Assembly (NCBI GenBank): GCA_947462335.1
Contig: OX381718.1
Span: forward strand, 38,284,976-38,348,975
Length of the DNA: 64,000 nucleotides
Reading direction: 5' to 3'
Origin: Harmothoe impar
Lineage: Eukaryota > Annelida > Polychaeta > Phyllodocida > Polynoidae
Each line of letters opens with the position of its first letter. The stretch's first letter is position 1. The notes below the pieces were generated by a model, which was not told the origin of the DNA, ran no database searches, and saw only the letters and a program-made list of their open reading frames with translations. Made by a program: the position numbers and the translations under genes. Positions 46,861-58,789 of this stretch are shown here, piece after piece.

Positions 46861-47233
46861 AGAGCTCTCCAGATATCGCCATAATACAACCTACAACCTT
46901 TTGCAAATTACAGGCATTTACAAGGACAGACACATACATTCGTACATATTAGTAATTAGACCGTTATTCAAGTTGATTTTCAGTTACTGTCTGTTCCAGT
47001 GTGTCCATCGTCATTTTCAAAAAAGAGGAGAGAAATTCTCCACAAGCTGCCCCCAACCTGTCCCTACACAGGGTGTATATGGAGATTGTACCATGACGTG
47101 TGTCCACTAGACTGTAACAGATCCCCCAGTGAGGCACGTCCTACGGCTGGTCATCACGTGATTGAGGACTCTAGGCGTTGACATAGGCTATTATTAGATT
47201 CAGCTTTTGGCTGACTCAGCAGATTCCGGCTTT

Positions 47234-47475
47234 GGCCAAAAAAGGTGTGTTTCAGGTAACAAAGGCAGAAAATGTAGGGTCGGGTAGGTCGGATTTTTTA
47301 ATTATTTATTTTTAAACATGCAAGTACTAGCCAGCCTCTCCAAAGACTCTAAAATTGACCAAAAAAGGGTAAAAATACGGAAATGTCTTCAAAATTGCAT
47401 AAAAAACCCCCCACAGAGTTGGCCTTGTTTTGATAAGGTCGGTCGGGTGACCTGAAATGAACCTTTTTTTTAGCC
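47234..47475. mobile_element. GGCCAAAAAA element (family L, copy 3, 242 bp)
   Basis: The left end GGCCAAAAAAGGTGTGTTTC-AGGT is inverted at the right as ACCT-GAAATGAACCTTTTTTTTAGCC. The interior aligns with 26944-27190. It is non-coding. Confidence 0.75.
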
Positions 47476-47837
47476 TTAGTCTTATTATCTCTCCAGCTGA
47501 AACCGTTATTCATAGAGTTCAGTTCTTGAGCCCTTTAAGGGTTATATTGTGTTTTAATGTGCTATGCCCTAAAGTTATCCCTTTGTCATCATGATGCATG
47601 TATGCAGTCTGCCGGTACTCGTTAGTACGTGCTGGATTCATGCATCATGCCGACCTTTCGGGAGTGTATCAACCATGTACACTGTTAGAAGTAAGTAGTG
47701 GTTCCGTACAGCAAATATTGGGGGCAACTTTGGTTCAAGTAAATTCTGCTGTAGACCTACAGTAGAATCTACTGTAGACACAGACCTGAGTTCTAAAAGG
47801 GCTCACATATTCAACATCTTGGAGATTTGAACCCCCA

Positions 47838-48795
47838 CACAGAGGAAATTATCAGAGTCAACTTAACTCTTTTAGCAGAGTCAAAACTCTATCGCCAGAA
47901 TGACTCTCTTTTTGACTCTCTTTAATAGGCAGGAGAGTCAAACTGTATTTGACTCTCTTCTTGAATGGAGTTAAAGCATATTCGACTCTGCTGTGCAAGG
48001 AGTCAAAACATGTTTGACACCCTTTAAATCAGAGTCAAAGTAGGGTCGACTCCTTAAAAGTGGAGAGTTGAACCATCATTGACTCTCCCCTCTGGAAGAG
48101 TAGAAGTAAGGATTATGTTGGGATACCCAGAGAACCTCTCAAGTTATGAATAATGAAAGGTAGAAAGCAATATTCATCAAGTTAGCCAAGATGAGACTGG
48201 ACCAAGTGGCTATTTTAAGTCTGTCATCTTTGCCATCCAGTGTTTAGTTAATACCTTCAGGAAGTGTTGTTTCATGCTTATAGTTAATCTAAAACTGCAA
48301 GTAAGGTGTCTCCAGTTATATATTTCATTTTCTATCTTAATTTACACATTCAAAGGGAAACTTCTATATATTATGAAATTACATTGAAATATCTTCCTTC
48401 TTATACATTCATCAACTAATTGACACATTTTCCTTAATTGCAGTTAAGAAAAGTGTATCCTACATTGGAGGGAATTCTCTCTTTAATATATACTGCTGCC
48501 ATCTAGTGTAAACACCCAGCTATTTTCCAGGTGTCACCACCTGGTGGTAATCACAAAATAAACACATAAGAGTCAAACTCACTTTGACTCTTGTGAAGAG
48601 TTAATGTGAGTTTGACTCTGCTACTGACAGAGTTAAACCCAACTTAACTCTGCAGTGCAAGGGAGTCAATAGTGATAAAAGAGTCAAATAGGGATTGACA
48701 CCTTACATTAGGAGAGTCAAATGACCTTGTAAAAGAGTCAAACCCAGTTTAACCCTGAATAGGGAGTTACTATGACTCTGATAATTTTCTCTGTG
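47838..48795. mobile_element. TIR element of GAGTCA/TGACTC palindromes (958 bp)
   Basis: CACAGAGGAAATTATCAGAG and its inverse CTCTGATAATTTTCTCTGTG bound it, with CA on either side. The first 280 bp and last 240 bp consist of about 20 alternating AGAGTCAAA and TTTGACTCT words. The middle (48110-48560) is unique and AT-rich. TGACTC is also an AP-1-like core. It interrupts a tRNA-like T-arm (GAGATTTGAACCCCCA at 47824-47837), so it inserted after that sequence. Confidence 0.75.
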
Positions 48796-49140
48796 CAGCT
48801 TCCAATCCATAGTCCTGAACCATGAAGTCTGAGGAAGGGGCAAGGGTTCAGCTAGACCTCCTATTTATGTGTGAATGGTAAAGAGGTCAACACAGGATCC
48901 CTGGGGGGCAATTTTAGAACTAGACCATTCACATCTTAAGGGTCGATATGAAAATTGCAGTAATGTACTAATAAGTACTGAACTACTATTAGTTGGAGTG
49001 TAATCTTGATGGCCTATGTCTTCAAAGTGAATTTTACTATCTTTCCTGCAGATTGTAGAGATACATAGGTGTTATCCTCTGCATATTTTCAATAGTAACA
49101 CTTCAGTGTACCAAAATATATTATACTTTAGAATTGCATC

Positions 49141-49228
49141 AGGAGAAATGTAGTGCTGTCGGGACTGGAACTGCTGACCCTCAGACTACATCTCCCACTG
49201 CTCTACCAACTGAGCTAGAGGGACAACC
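49141..49228 (-). repeat. tRNA-like sequence (pseudogene or SINE head)
   Basis: On the minus strand TAGCTCAGTTGG (49206-49217) is a canonical A box and AGTTCCAGTCC (49162-49172) a near-canonical B box, at tRNA spacing. The D-arm GCTC...GAGC pairs. The anticodon stem does not pair and the acceptor stem does not close, so this is not a functional tRNA. Confidence 0.65.
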
Positions 49229-49319
49229 AATTATGTAGCCTGCATCAAAAGGCTTTTGAAAAGATCAGGTCATATTTGAGCTGTGAAGTATGGTACTCCC
49301 TCCAACCTCTCTACTCTCT

Positions 49320-49370
49320 CTCTCCCTCTGGTCGCTGGTTATGGGATTTGAACCTGCACCCACAGTAACA
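49320..49370 (-). repeat. tRNA B-box fragment
   Basis: On the minus strand GCAGGTTCAAATCCCATAAC contains a perfect GGTTCAAATCC B box. No matching A box is recognisable upstream. It is probably the head of another tRNA-derived SINE or a decayed pseudogene. Confidence 0.5.
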
Positions 49371-49575
49371 GAATTGTACATGTACAGCAAAATTTGCTGT
49401 ATTATTTTTTACAGCTGAAGAACTGTATAGTTACCGCACATTTTGCTGTTCACAAATAACAACTTTTTACAGTGTAGATTCCGCATGGATGTAACACAGG
49501 TGATCTGCTCGCCAAGGCTGCATTCAAGCATTATTGGCAATTATGCAATTTCCGACCCTTAAAGGTGTAATTAAC

Positions 49576-50585
49576 TATAGAGTTTAACAGACTCCGATCA
49601 TGACTATGGCCTTGGCATGTCAGCTGTACAATGAACCCTCTTATTGGCTAGCCACATGTGAAGAACCCCCGAAGAACCTTACAAATTACCAGCTTATACG
49701 GTAGTAGATATGGTACAAATGAGTGGCTGTATAGGTATCGCAAGACAAGGACAGGGTAATTATCCAAGGCGCCAGTCAAGGACGATTACCATTGTCCAAA
49801 GCTTATAACACTTATGCAGCTACTCGCACATATCCATATCTGACTTATACCCAGTGATTTGGTCTGTGTTTGGTTTGATACAGACATGCATGCCCGGATC
49901 AGGTTACCATGGAAACCACCTGCAAAAATGTACAAAAATGTACTTCCAGACTTGCATTACAAATATATGACTGTGAATTCTGGGAACACTCATTCCCTCA
50001 ATGAGAATATCCCCCTGGTTATTAACGGTCTAGCTGAACCCTTGCCCCTTCCTCAGACTTGGCACCCCAGAGACGTGCTACACTGTAACCACAATAACAT
50101 TTTGTAACTACGGCCAGTGTGCGGGTTTGGAGCAGGGGGAGTGGGCCCAGATTTGCTGCCCTTGGCAACAGAGCCCACTTAATGCCTCTAGAATCGTGCC
50201 AGAACCAATCAGAATAATGCTTACATTCCTGTGTCTCGGCCCCCAATCAGGACGCCTCTTATACTTGAGGTTTGGCCCGGACTCCGCTGCCTCGGACGCT
50301 GGACTTGTGTGTGCCTTCCAAGATGGCTCTGGACTAAGGAGGCTGCCATTGGCAAGTGGCTGTAATACCCTAGTAGCTTGGGTAAATTGTATTTTCTTAT
50401 TTTATGTGAGAAAATCTATTTAGAGGTATTTTATCCAAGCAATGCCTCGCCTTTCTTCTGAGGGATGCAAATTCTGAACATCATATATTTATCATCATGG
50501 CTCTAATCCTTTCCTACAACCTGCATTCACAATATGGTCTTATGGTGATACATGTGGTTACATCTGGTCCAGGAAGGATAAATAG
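49576..50585. other. No gene recognised
   Basis: Mostly unique, with an X-box palindrome GTTACCATGGAAAC at 49903-49916 and CCAAT boxes near 50205 and 50243. Short frames have no family features. Confidence 0.45.
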
Positions 50586-50990
50586 ACAGAGCTGCACGCT
50601 AAAGTGACTGAGTCAGTGGTTATTTCACGAGTGGTGTGAGGGCCGTATTGCACGATGGCCGTAGGCCGAGTGCAATACGGCCCTCGCACCACGAGTGAAA
50701 TAAGCCACTGACAAGGTCACTTTTAAGTGACGCTCTGTATTTATTTCAGGGTGTTTCGATGTAAAATAGATTATGTAGTCTATGTTTCTTTACTTCCACG
50801 ATGTTTCTTTACTTCCACGATGTTTGTTTACGTCCGTAGTGCCGCCATTTTGAATTCCGCGCAGGTCACGTGACCCTCGGTAGCGTGGCAACCCCATGGC
50901 AACCCCATGGCGACCCCTAGCAGCGTGAAATACGGCCACAGCGTGAAATATGACATAGGGTTATTTCACACTTCACTCGCATACGGTACT
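50586..50990. mobile_element. Long palindrome (family Q) with CpG-rich tail
   Basis: 50586-50735 is one large hairpin: ACAGAGCTGCACGCTAAAGTGAC...CAGTGGTTATTTCACGAGTGG (in parts) pairs with CCACGAGTGAAATAAGCCACTG...GTCACTTTTAAGTGACGCTCTGT. The inner arm is GGGCCGTATTGCAC/GTGCAATACGGCCC. The tail has CCGCCATTTTG (YY1-like), a perfect GGTCACGTGACC palindrome at 50864-50875, and repeated GCGTGAAATA words. Confidence 0.7.
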
Positions 50991-51398
50991 CCCATAGGTT
51001 TAACCTTGATAGATCGTATTCACCATGAAATAAGAGATCATACTAAATTTGCATTCATAACCAAGTGCTGTATGTGTTCCTAAACATGCCCATAAGGGGG
51101 TTGGAGGAGGGGGAAGAGGACACCATCATTATCCAGGGTAATCTCATAATACGCCTACACATGTATGCCTTGATTAGGAAATCCTCTTTGACTTTGGCCA
51201 GAGTCTACTTTACTGTGCTGCCGACTCAATGCTGTTCCAGTAGAGTCAGTGATACTCTAGAGAAGCAAACAGATGACAGATTAAAAAAGCAATTACATTC
51301 CCAATGTGACCTACTGTATAGTAACACTAGTCAAGCGCCGTAGTGTAAATAGCGCCTCTTAAGCCCAAAGCCCACAAAGGGTCTATTCGGCTTTACTT
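50991..51398. other. No gene recognised
   Basis: Unique sequence. The 92-codon frame at 51065-51343 has no domain features. Confidence 0.45.
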
Positions 51399-51505
51399 CC
51401 CAGTGGGCACAAAATTAAGATCAACGTTGAAGCAACATTGAATCGAGGTTGAATCAACGTTGACACCGTTTTTTAATGTTGATTCAATGTTCTGTGCCCA
51501 CTGGG
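51399..51505. mobile_element. Palindromic MITE with CCCAGTGGGCACA ends (107 bp)
   Basis: Perfect 13 bp inverted ends CCCAGTGGGCACA / TGTGCCCACTGGG. The interior alternates CAACGTTGA and GATTCAATGTT words that also pair, so the element is one long hairpin. Confidence 0.8.
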
Positions 51506-52552
51506 TTAGGATCCATACGATCCATTTGGGCAATTAGAGCCATGTGGACTTTGGGATTTATTACATACGCGATGTCATATGAAATATACAAGGAATTTCC
51601 TCCCCAAGCTGGCCCCAATCTAGTTGATCACATCTCCCTGATAGAGATTGTGCAATGACAACAGCCGAGTACATTGTAATAGACGCCCGCTGGGGTCATA
51701 AAGCACCCCCAGTGGTGTTGGGCAGGACTAGTATAGATGACTATAGCGGATGGCCTGTTATGGATCATTGCTGGCGCTGAGCTCTAACGATGGATCAGAT
51801 GTTTGCTAATCGGCTGCTTTTACCTGCCCCAGCTTAGCCTGCATCATCGATAATCTGCGATCAGCGGTCGCTTACTGCCCTCCCCCCATACATCCTCCCT
51901 CAATGACTAGTGAGAGGCCGAGTCAGAGTGGCGCCATCTGAGGATACCCTCTCTGTATGGATACAACCATCCTTAATAGCCACACGCGGGTAATGTATAA
52001 TGAGTGATGAAACTGGGTTTGAGTCGAGACCAAGAATGTGTTAGGAGAGTGATGTCTTTCTCGGAGCTTTGGACTTCTCAGAGAGAGAATACCTCCGCGG
52101 TTCTCTGTTCGGGAATGGTGAATGATGTACCACAGACCCAATGGGCAGGTTGGCTTTACAAAGTGGATGCTGTAACATCTACTTCAGCAAACATGTATTA
52201 ACTATCACTTCTTTTTCAATTTACCTTTTCCAATATCAATGTGAAACAGTTCAGATGTCCCCACTAAAATGTAATATGCTCACCTGGAATGACAAACTCC
52301 CAGCAGCGACAGCGTTGAGCTTATTACAAGTCTAGCCCCACTTCATGAGAGGCAGTTTGTAATAATCCTGATCAGATTGATTGAAAACGGTTCCCACTTT
52401 TTAAAGTGAGGCATATGATCAGATGATGATGAAGCTATATATAGTTTGTTTACAGACAAACACCCCCTCAGAAAGAAGCCTTTATAACCCAAGAACATTG
52501 GAACTTTGAGACTTAACCCAGCTTGTAATTCTTCCATCAAAAGAGGTATTGG
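51506..52552. other. No gene recognised
   Basis: 51740-51880 is unique and non-repetitive with GATCA/ATCGAT words, possibly conserved non-coding DNA. Nothing else was supported. Confidence 0.4.
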
Positions 52553-52762
52553 ACCATTTAAGGACGACATGTTGCCTCAAAGCCACATTTACCGTCACGA
52601 TGCTGCAATGAAGCACTGCGTTGGTGCATCATGCTGCTCCTTCATGAGTGTATCAGCCCTGGATAGTCGACATGGTATATTATATGAATGCAGCTCAGGC
52701 GAGTCACTCGCCAGGCCGCATCCAAGCATGAGGACGACCAAGGCCATAAAACCTCAAAGCAC
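52553..52762. mobile_element. PB1 copy
   Basis: CATTTAAGGACGACATG at the left; CACTGCGTTGGTGCATCATGC, GAATGCAGCTCAGGCGAGTC-ACTCGCCAGGCCGCATCC hairpin; ends AAACCTCAAAGCAC. It is in inverse arm order relative to the 31004 copy. Confidence 0.7.
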
Positions 52763-53948
52763 TAGTTTTGTTAGTATTAGCATATCACAGGATGATCTGA
52801 ATCGTTTTTTATTCTAAATTTCTTCATCTCACTGTTATGACATGTTAACTATTATACATAATGGTAGACGTATGTAATACTAATACCACCTCAATTGGCA
52901 GGTTTAGATAATACTGTACAACCTTTTTGGTGTACACCTTCTGTGTGCTCGTTTAAGCATTCCTCCTCTTGTATTTGGGCTTGAGTAGAATGTTACAGCA
53001 CGAGTAGGCAGTCCTGTTGTTTCAAGCAGGCGAATAGCAACCACCCATGCTGTAATGGTTACAGGATGTTTCATTTCTACTACTCCCGATGTCTCCTGCC
53101 AGTACACAGCCATCATGGTGCCGTTGTCGACTTGTTAGATCACATCTTCAATGTTTTTAAACATGTTTTTTTCTGTGTCTTTACTCTTTGTCTGGAGGGG
53201 ATGGAGAGGATCAACAAATACATTACCAACTGTCCATTGCCCTAATTAATTCCAGACAGGAATTGGACGCAGATAATCCGACCACTCCTTTTGCAGGAAA
53301 AATACGGACAGATATTGGATCGACTGGATCATCCTGTTACAGTTTATGGACTGACCACGTTCTTAAGCCTACAAACTGTGTAACTAACTGATTACCGTCC
53401 GTATGATGGCATTCCGTCTGTAGCTTACGGTCAGTATGTGAATAATGTGGGGGGTCTATTTTCTGAAAATCTTTTTTTCCGTACATAAACCTTTTATTTT
53501 AATGCGTAAAATAACGCACGGGGTGGGGGGTCAATTTCTGAGAAAATGTGCGTACATACTTTATGAAAGCCCCCTTCTATGCTTCATTTTATGGCTGTAT
53601 AATGTACAGCAACGTTTCACATTAATTTGACGTTTTCCAACAACGTTTGCAAACATTAAAACCCTAAAAAAAAACTACCATTTACTAACATTGATGACTG
53701 TTATTTAGCTGATTGGGAACGCGTTACTATGGTTCAAAGGGCTCGCACACGTGCCGATCTTTGATCCGGGAAAAACATTTCAACCTGTTGAACCACCCCC
53801 CCCCCCCCCTCCTGTTGTTTAAAATGATCACTCCCAAACGTCCTTAAATAGACGCGGCCCGGTGAGGCACCGTCTTGTACTACACTGACACAACAGGGTG
53901 TGGCCTTAGGGAGGAGGCTCATACAAGCCTTTTTACAAACGATCTTAA
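52763..53948. other. No gene recognised
   Basis: Unique AT-rich sequence with a C-run at 53796-53808. Confidence 0.45.
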
Positions 53949-54200
53949 GTCTTTAAGGGCCGCATAGTGCCTTGATACACTATGCCCTTTGTCGTCTTGA
54001 TGTACCTTGATGTATCCATGCAGCCCTGGTGAGTTTATTTGACATGACTGCAGTCATGCTTCGGGGTATAGGGGGTATAGGGTATCGTGAAGCTTAAATG
54101 CACCGCTGTCGAGTTATCCACCACGACTAGACTGGATTTATAAATCCATTATGACGATGAAGGACGTAGCACATTAAAGCAGTTTGCCGTCCTTAAAGGA
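53949..54200. mobile_element. PB1 copy with both TTAA flanks (252 bp)
   Basis: TTAA at 53945-53948 and 54201-54204. The left end GTCTTTAAGGGCCGCATAGT is well kept; the right end reads TTTGCCGTCCTTAAAGGA. Hairpins are diverged, with a local GGGGTATAG duplication near 54063-54085. Confidence 0.75.
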
Positions 54201-54280
54201 TTAAAGACCTGCAGTAGAATTATGTAGGCAGTGTTCAGGAATTGAATTTGAGTGTCCTATATCTAGACTCCCAACCTTAT

Positions 54281-54550
54281 TTAAAGATGGCATAGTGCAT
54301 TAATACGCCATATGTGAGTTTCACACCAGTACTGTATTCAAGCATCATGTCTACCCTCCCCCAAAGAATCATTGTATCAAGGGATGCAACGCTGGCGAGG
54401 AACTCACCTGGCTGTATTCAAGCATCATGTCGCCCTACTTTTCAGGCTTGATAGTTTAGCATATTTCATGAAAGCAGCACCCTCGCCAAGAAAACTCACC
54501 AACGCTGAATCCATGCATCATTCCCACAAAAGGCCCAGCACATTCAAGCA
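54281..54550. mobile_element. PB1 copy, rearranged
   Basis: ATTTAAAGATGGCATAGTGC starts it. GTATTCAAGCATCATGTC occurs twice (about 54334 and 54414), so the copy has an internal duplication, and CCATGCATCATTCCCAC closes it. Confidence 0.6.
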
Positions 54551-55895
54551 ACAGGAGAGCCTGCACGGTGCATTGAGACACAGTACCCCCCCCCCCCCCC
54601 CCCCACCCCGCACAACCTGCACCCAACATGTAAACAATTGCAAGAGGAGTGTCCCGGACGAGGCAACCAGCGGCCGCACGAGCAGACGACATTCTACACT
54701 GGCGGCCATTTTGGGCGCGGTCAGCGTCTATGCAGAGACGCAGCACCTGTCAGCTGTCTCTGCAATGATATATATGTGGAGTCTATGGTCTCTGCCCTCT
54801 CTGGTGCATGAGGTCGGGTAGGTCACCGCAGGGCAGGACAGGGTATTCTTGGTAAGCGGTAGGCCTTATGCGGGTAACCATTGCTTGATCTGGTACTGGT
54901 GAGATAAGGACAGATAAAGCTATCACAATGGGTACCAGCTGTTGCATGATGCACTCTAAGAATTCTGCAGGGGGTTATCTCATTGGTTCATAATTCATCC
55001 AGCTACATGCTACTCGTCACTTAGGATAAGACAAACAAATATGTGTTTTTTTCATCCATTTAAGAGAGTAATCCTGATATCTATATATCTAAAAACTAAT
55101 TTTGGGCTTAACCAATCTGGCACAGTAGCTGTTTTTATGGAAGAATTCACTCTACAGTCTAATACTTCCAGCCACATGTTCCTCAATGTATTCTCACCTG
55201 TTAACCATCCACAAGACATCCCAAATACATAAATGGATCTGTAATCCTGGCTTTGTTTGATGTCAACTGCATGCACTCCTCATGGGTACTCCTCCCACCA
55301 CTCCTTCGTGCTGCTAAAATCAAAATGTGTAACATACACTAACAGACTAACAATGACATGTTTGCAGCAGTATAAGTTTGCTGGGCATGTGGAGTATCTT
55401 TTTGGATAATAGGACTGACAATTCTGAGGGCTGACAGTGAGTATGTTGATGAGAACAACACCCTGTTTATTGCCACCATAGGATCCCTACGTTGCTGCTG
55501 TCTGGCGCAGTAGTGCCAGATATGTCGGACTAGTGTAGAGAGGTTCAGCAGTTACATACGAGTGCAGGGACCCATCCTTTGTTCTGTGGTACAGCATGTA
55601 GATGTGGCTGAGGGCACGATGCTGTCAATACGCGGCCTCCCCGGGGGATACCACCACTGACAACAGTATGGGACGACATGGGGAGAAGTGGGAACACGTA
55701 TACCGTATACATGCTTGGGTAGGTAGGGGAGGGTGTTTATGTCAATAGTAGTGGTCACTTGGTAGTACCGGTACATGTAGTATCGAGATGTAGTCCTTGT
55801 ACATTTACTGCCGATACTAGTTTTCGGGTAGTACACCTTCTGTACCGGACCCAAAACTACGGGCCATTGGCTCCCGGGCCAGCGTTAGTGTCTAC
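54551..55895. other. No gene recognised; C homopolymer at 54585-54603
   Basis: The 149-codon plus frame at 54372-54821 runs from PB1 through the poly-C and is not called. Confidence 0.45.
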
Positions 55896-56036
<141 letters not shown>

Positions 56037-56502
56037 GTATTGAATGTAACATGTATGATCACACATAGTTACTCTAGAAAAGATAGGGAGTGCCCCTCCC
56101 CCCGGGACATGTATACCTTCTGGCACAAGAAGTCGCTAGTATATCTCCTCAGATGTTGACTCTTGGAATCTTGTAACGCAGCTTTTTATTGGGAAATCAT
56201 GGTGTGTGGGCGATGGCCGAGCATACCCAAAGCTCCATAATTATTCATCCTCATATGTGCTCATATTTTAGGGGCTAGAATAAGGCTCCAGCAAACAGGA
56301 CCTACCCTTATAATATCATTGATTAATTGTTATGTGGGTTCAAGCTTGGAAACAGAGTGACTTATCAAATAGCAGTCAGTACTGCGACCAAGTGCTATAG
56401 TAGGCTAATGTTACTTATGGACAATACAGACTAGGATAAGACTTAAGGCAGGGCTGGCGCGCGTCAGTAGGCCTTGCTCCGATTCTGCATCTTTGTGCTA
56501 TA

Positions 56503-56836
56503 CAGAGGCGTAGGAAGCAACTCTTTATTGGGGGGGCCCAAGGGGGGCCCACTCCAACCAACTTAAAGTATCAGTTTTTATGCACGATGTATCATATACA
56601 TCCTTATATTAGATTGTATGGAAAAGTAGTATTTGAGCCCCATTTAGGTCTGATTTTGGGGCCTGGCCTCCTCTGCCCCCACTTTTTCCTATGCACGAGA
56701 GTAAAGGATTGAAAATTGTGTGTATTATATTACAGGTCTTGACAAATTTTGGGGGGCCCAAACATATTCAGGCCCCCCCTCCTCACTGGTTGGGGGGGCC
56801 CGGGCCCCCCTGGCCCCCCCTTTTCCTACGCCACTG
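56503..56836. mobile_element. hAT-like MITE, CAG(A/T)GGCGTAGGAA ends (334 bp)
   Basis: The left CAGAGGCGTAGGAA and right TTCCTACGCCACTG are inverted with one mismatch. This CAGTGGCGTAGGAA-type end is widespread among animal hAT elements. G- and C-runs at both subterminal zones also pair. An 8 bp duplication is not evident (GTGCTATA versus CCTATATA). Confidence 0.7.
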
Positions 56837-56929
56837 CCTATATATTGATAAGTAAGTGGGAAGGCGACGAGGTGTTAAAGTATAGTGTGCATAGAAGTAA
56901 AAATGGCATGTATTATATATATTAATTAC

Positions 56930-57222
56930 TTTTTTGAAATACAAGATCTACTATGCTTTAGTACTGACAAGCTGTGTTCAATGCCCCCCATTGAATACAA
57001 TGTGGCCGTATTCCATGGGCTACGTAAAAGTAGTTTTTCCTTTATCAAATGGCTCAAATAAAAAATAAACACAATGGCAAATGCCCATTGATACTGTCTC
57101 CGCTGAACTTCACGAGTGGGGGCTAGGGCACATCGCACTCAGCCTGCAGCTTCGTAGGATACTGCCCCAGCCACCACTCGTGAAATACAGCAGAGACAGT
57201 ACCAATGGGCGTTGGCATTTGT
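56930..57222. mobile_element. Long palindromic element, family J copy 2
   Basis: 57079-57220 is a long hairpin with arms AATGCCCATTGATACTGTCT and AGACAGTACCAATGGGCGTT and the CACGAGTG core, as in 16852-17001. The left part (ATTGAATACAATGTGGCCGT, CTCAAATAAAAAATAAACAC) matches the segment 16730-16850. Confidence 0.75.
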
Positions 57223-57226
57223 CTAT

Positions 57227-58789
57227 TATATGTAACGTCGATTCCCACCCACCATGCATGCCACGCTTAGAGACTGCAGCCTGTCCCCTTGCTGCACGCC
57301 CTTCACTGCGGAACTATTGCTCCCTATTGCTGCTGGTGCCTTCAGTGCGGGACTACTGTCTCTGCTGAACTCTGCTCCCAGAGAGGGCTTGCCTAGTTTG
57401 TTTACTTGTATCTCTGTCTTAACTGCCTGTTGTAAGTCTATGGCACATGGGGATCTAGACTCAGTTCTGCCCTGGATGGAGATTATATTTTATGAAAGTA
57501 AACCAATTAATGTCAGATATTGAAATCCAACTCAGATTTGGCCCCACCTCAGCAACTACGCATGGCTGGCCTATAGATACTCTGGGATAAGTGAACTTGT
57601 TCCTGTGGTGCATAGTATACATAAATTGTATGCTAGAAATGGCATATCAACACCCCACCCAATGTATGGGGATTTCTGGATAGAATGGATTTCTTGAGGG
57701 AATAGACCAGGAACGTTAGGTCTTCAGCGTGGAGGAACAGTTGTCTATAGCTAATTCCATGGTTATTTGTATCGTCCCGAATAAATTCCGAACTGTCCTG
57801 ATAGTTTAGGGGGAACGATGTAACGGTGTAAAGGGCAGATAAAAGATAATTTTCAAAGCATAGTTTGGGGAATCTCAATATCCCATGAGGGCGACAGCTA
57901 TTGGTCTTTTGGTGGAAATTACATCAGGAACTATTTCTTGTGTAGGGAGAATGACAGTGTGTGATATGGCTAGAAGAGTAGGAAATCAGCCATATAATTA
58001 TGTTGTCGCCTTCTTTCAGAACAGAGCTCATCTGGACAGAATCTCATATTCATAGACTGCTAGGAGAGTGCAGTGTACGGTGTAGACGGTGTAAATCTCA
58101 GCTTGGGAGAGAGACAAATGACACTAAGGTACTGCTTTGAAAGCAGCGTCTGTGCTTGTGCTGGTGCTGCCCTTACTGCTGCTACCTTTACTGCTGCTGC
58201 TGCTGGTGCCGCGTGCGGCCTGGCTACCGGACTGCCTGCGGATCAATACACGGTCGGTGTGCGACCATATTGTGCCAATATGGACATCAGAACCCCCCCC
58301 CCCCACTCCCTGCCTCCATGCAGTCCATGCTTCACCCTCAGAGGGAAGGGGAGGAGGAGGCGGCAGTCCTGAGGACGCCGTCAGATACTCCCGTGTTTAC
58401 CGGCCACAACAAGGGATGCACCGGCCTCTTATCACCATTGTCTTTATACTGTGTTATTCCCAGCCCCTTCTAAGGCTGCCACTTCTCATTGTTCTACCTC
58501 TACTCGCTCATTCCACGTTCTGTCTGTTCCCCTCCTTAAAGTCCACCCCCAACCCCTGCATCTCGTTCTCCCCTGCCCCCACCTCTCCCTCTACCTTTCT
58601 CTCTCTCTGCGTAGCCACTGCTGCATCCTCATCCCCCTGCTTTCCATCATTGTTCTCCCTGAGTCTAATTTTTCCGATTGTGTGGTACAGTCCGGGGATA
58701 AACTCATGAAAAATGATGTAAAGAGACTCTCTGCTCGCTGGTCCTTGCGCCCCGCTTGTCCCAGCTATTGCCCTGCTTAACATGCTGCT
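57227..58789. other. No reliable gene; (CTG)n-rich low-complexity frame at 58137-58709
   Basis: 58155-58210 is a CTG/CTT-rich microsatellite. It opens a 190-codon plus frame beginning with TTG whose first 30 residues are a Leu/Val run from the repeat, followed by Pro/Ser-rich sequence. The frame mimics a signal peptide but lacks any family motif and a good start, so I do not call it. Confidence 0.5.

Larger units (their letters stand above)
47680..49474. mobile_element. TA-flanked CACTG element carrying nested insertions (1795 bp)
   Basis: It begins CACTGTTAGAAGTAA (as at 21922) and ends TTTTTACAGTG, with TA at 47678-47679 and 49475-49476. ACAGCAAAnnTTGCTGT palindromes mark both subterminal zones. 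Inside lie tRNA-like sequences and a second TIR element (47838-48795). There is no transposase. Confidence 0.75.
47531..49567. mobile_element. PB1 copy split by a 1.8 kb TA-flanked element
   Basis: CCCTTTAAGGGTTATATTGTG at 47531 through GGGAGTGTATCAACCATG at 47677 is the left half. GGCTGCATTCAAGCATTATT...CCGACCCTTAAAGG at about 49515-49565 is the right. The insertion lies next to the second hairpin. Confidence 0.75.

Noticed and set aside
49141..49228. A functional tRNA gene on the minus strand
   Set aside because: A and B boxes are good, but the anticodon stem and acceptor stem do not pair, so it is a pseudogene or SINE head.
54372..54821. 149-codon plus frame
   Set aside because: It runs from a transposon fragment through a C homopolymer; the antisense frames are open too.
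58137..58709. 190-codon plus frame with an apparent signal peptide
   Set aside because: It starts with TTG, the hydrophobic start is a (CTG)n microsatellite translation, the rest is Pro/Ser low complexity, and two other frames are similarly open across the same stretch.
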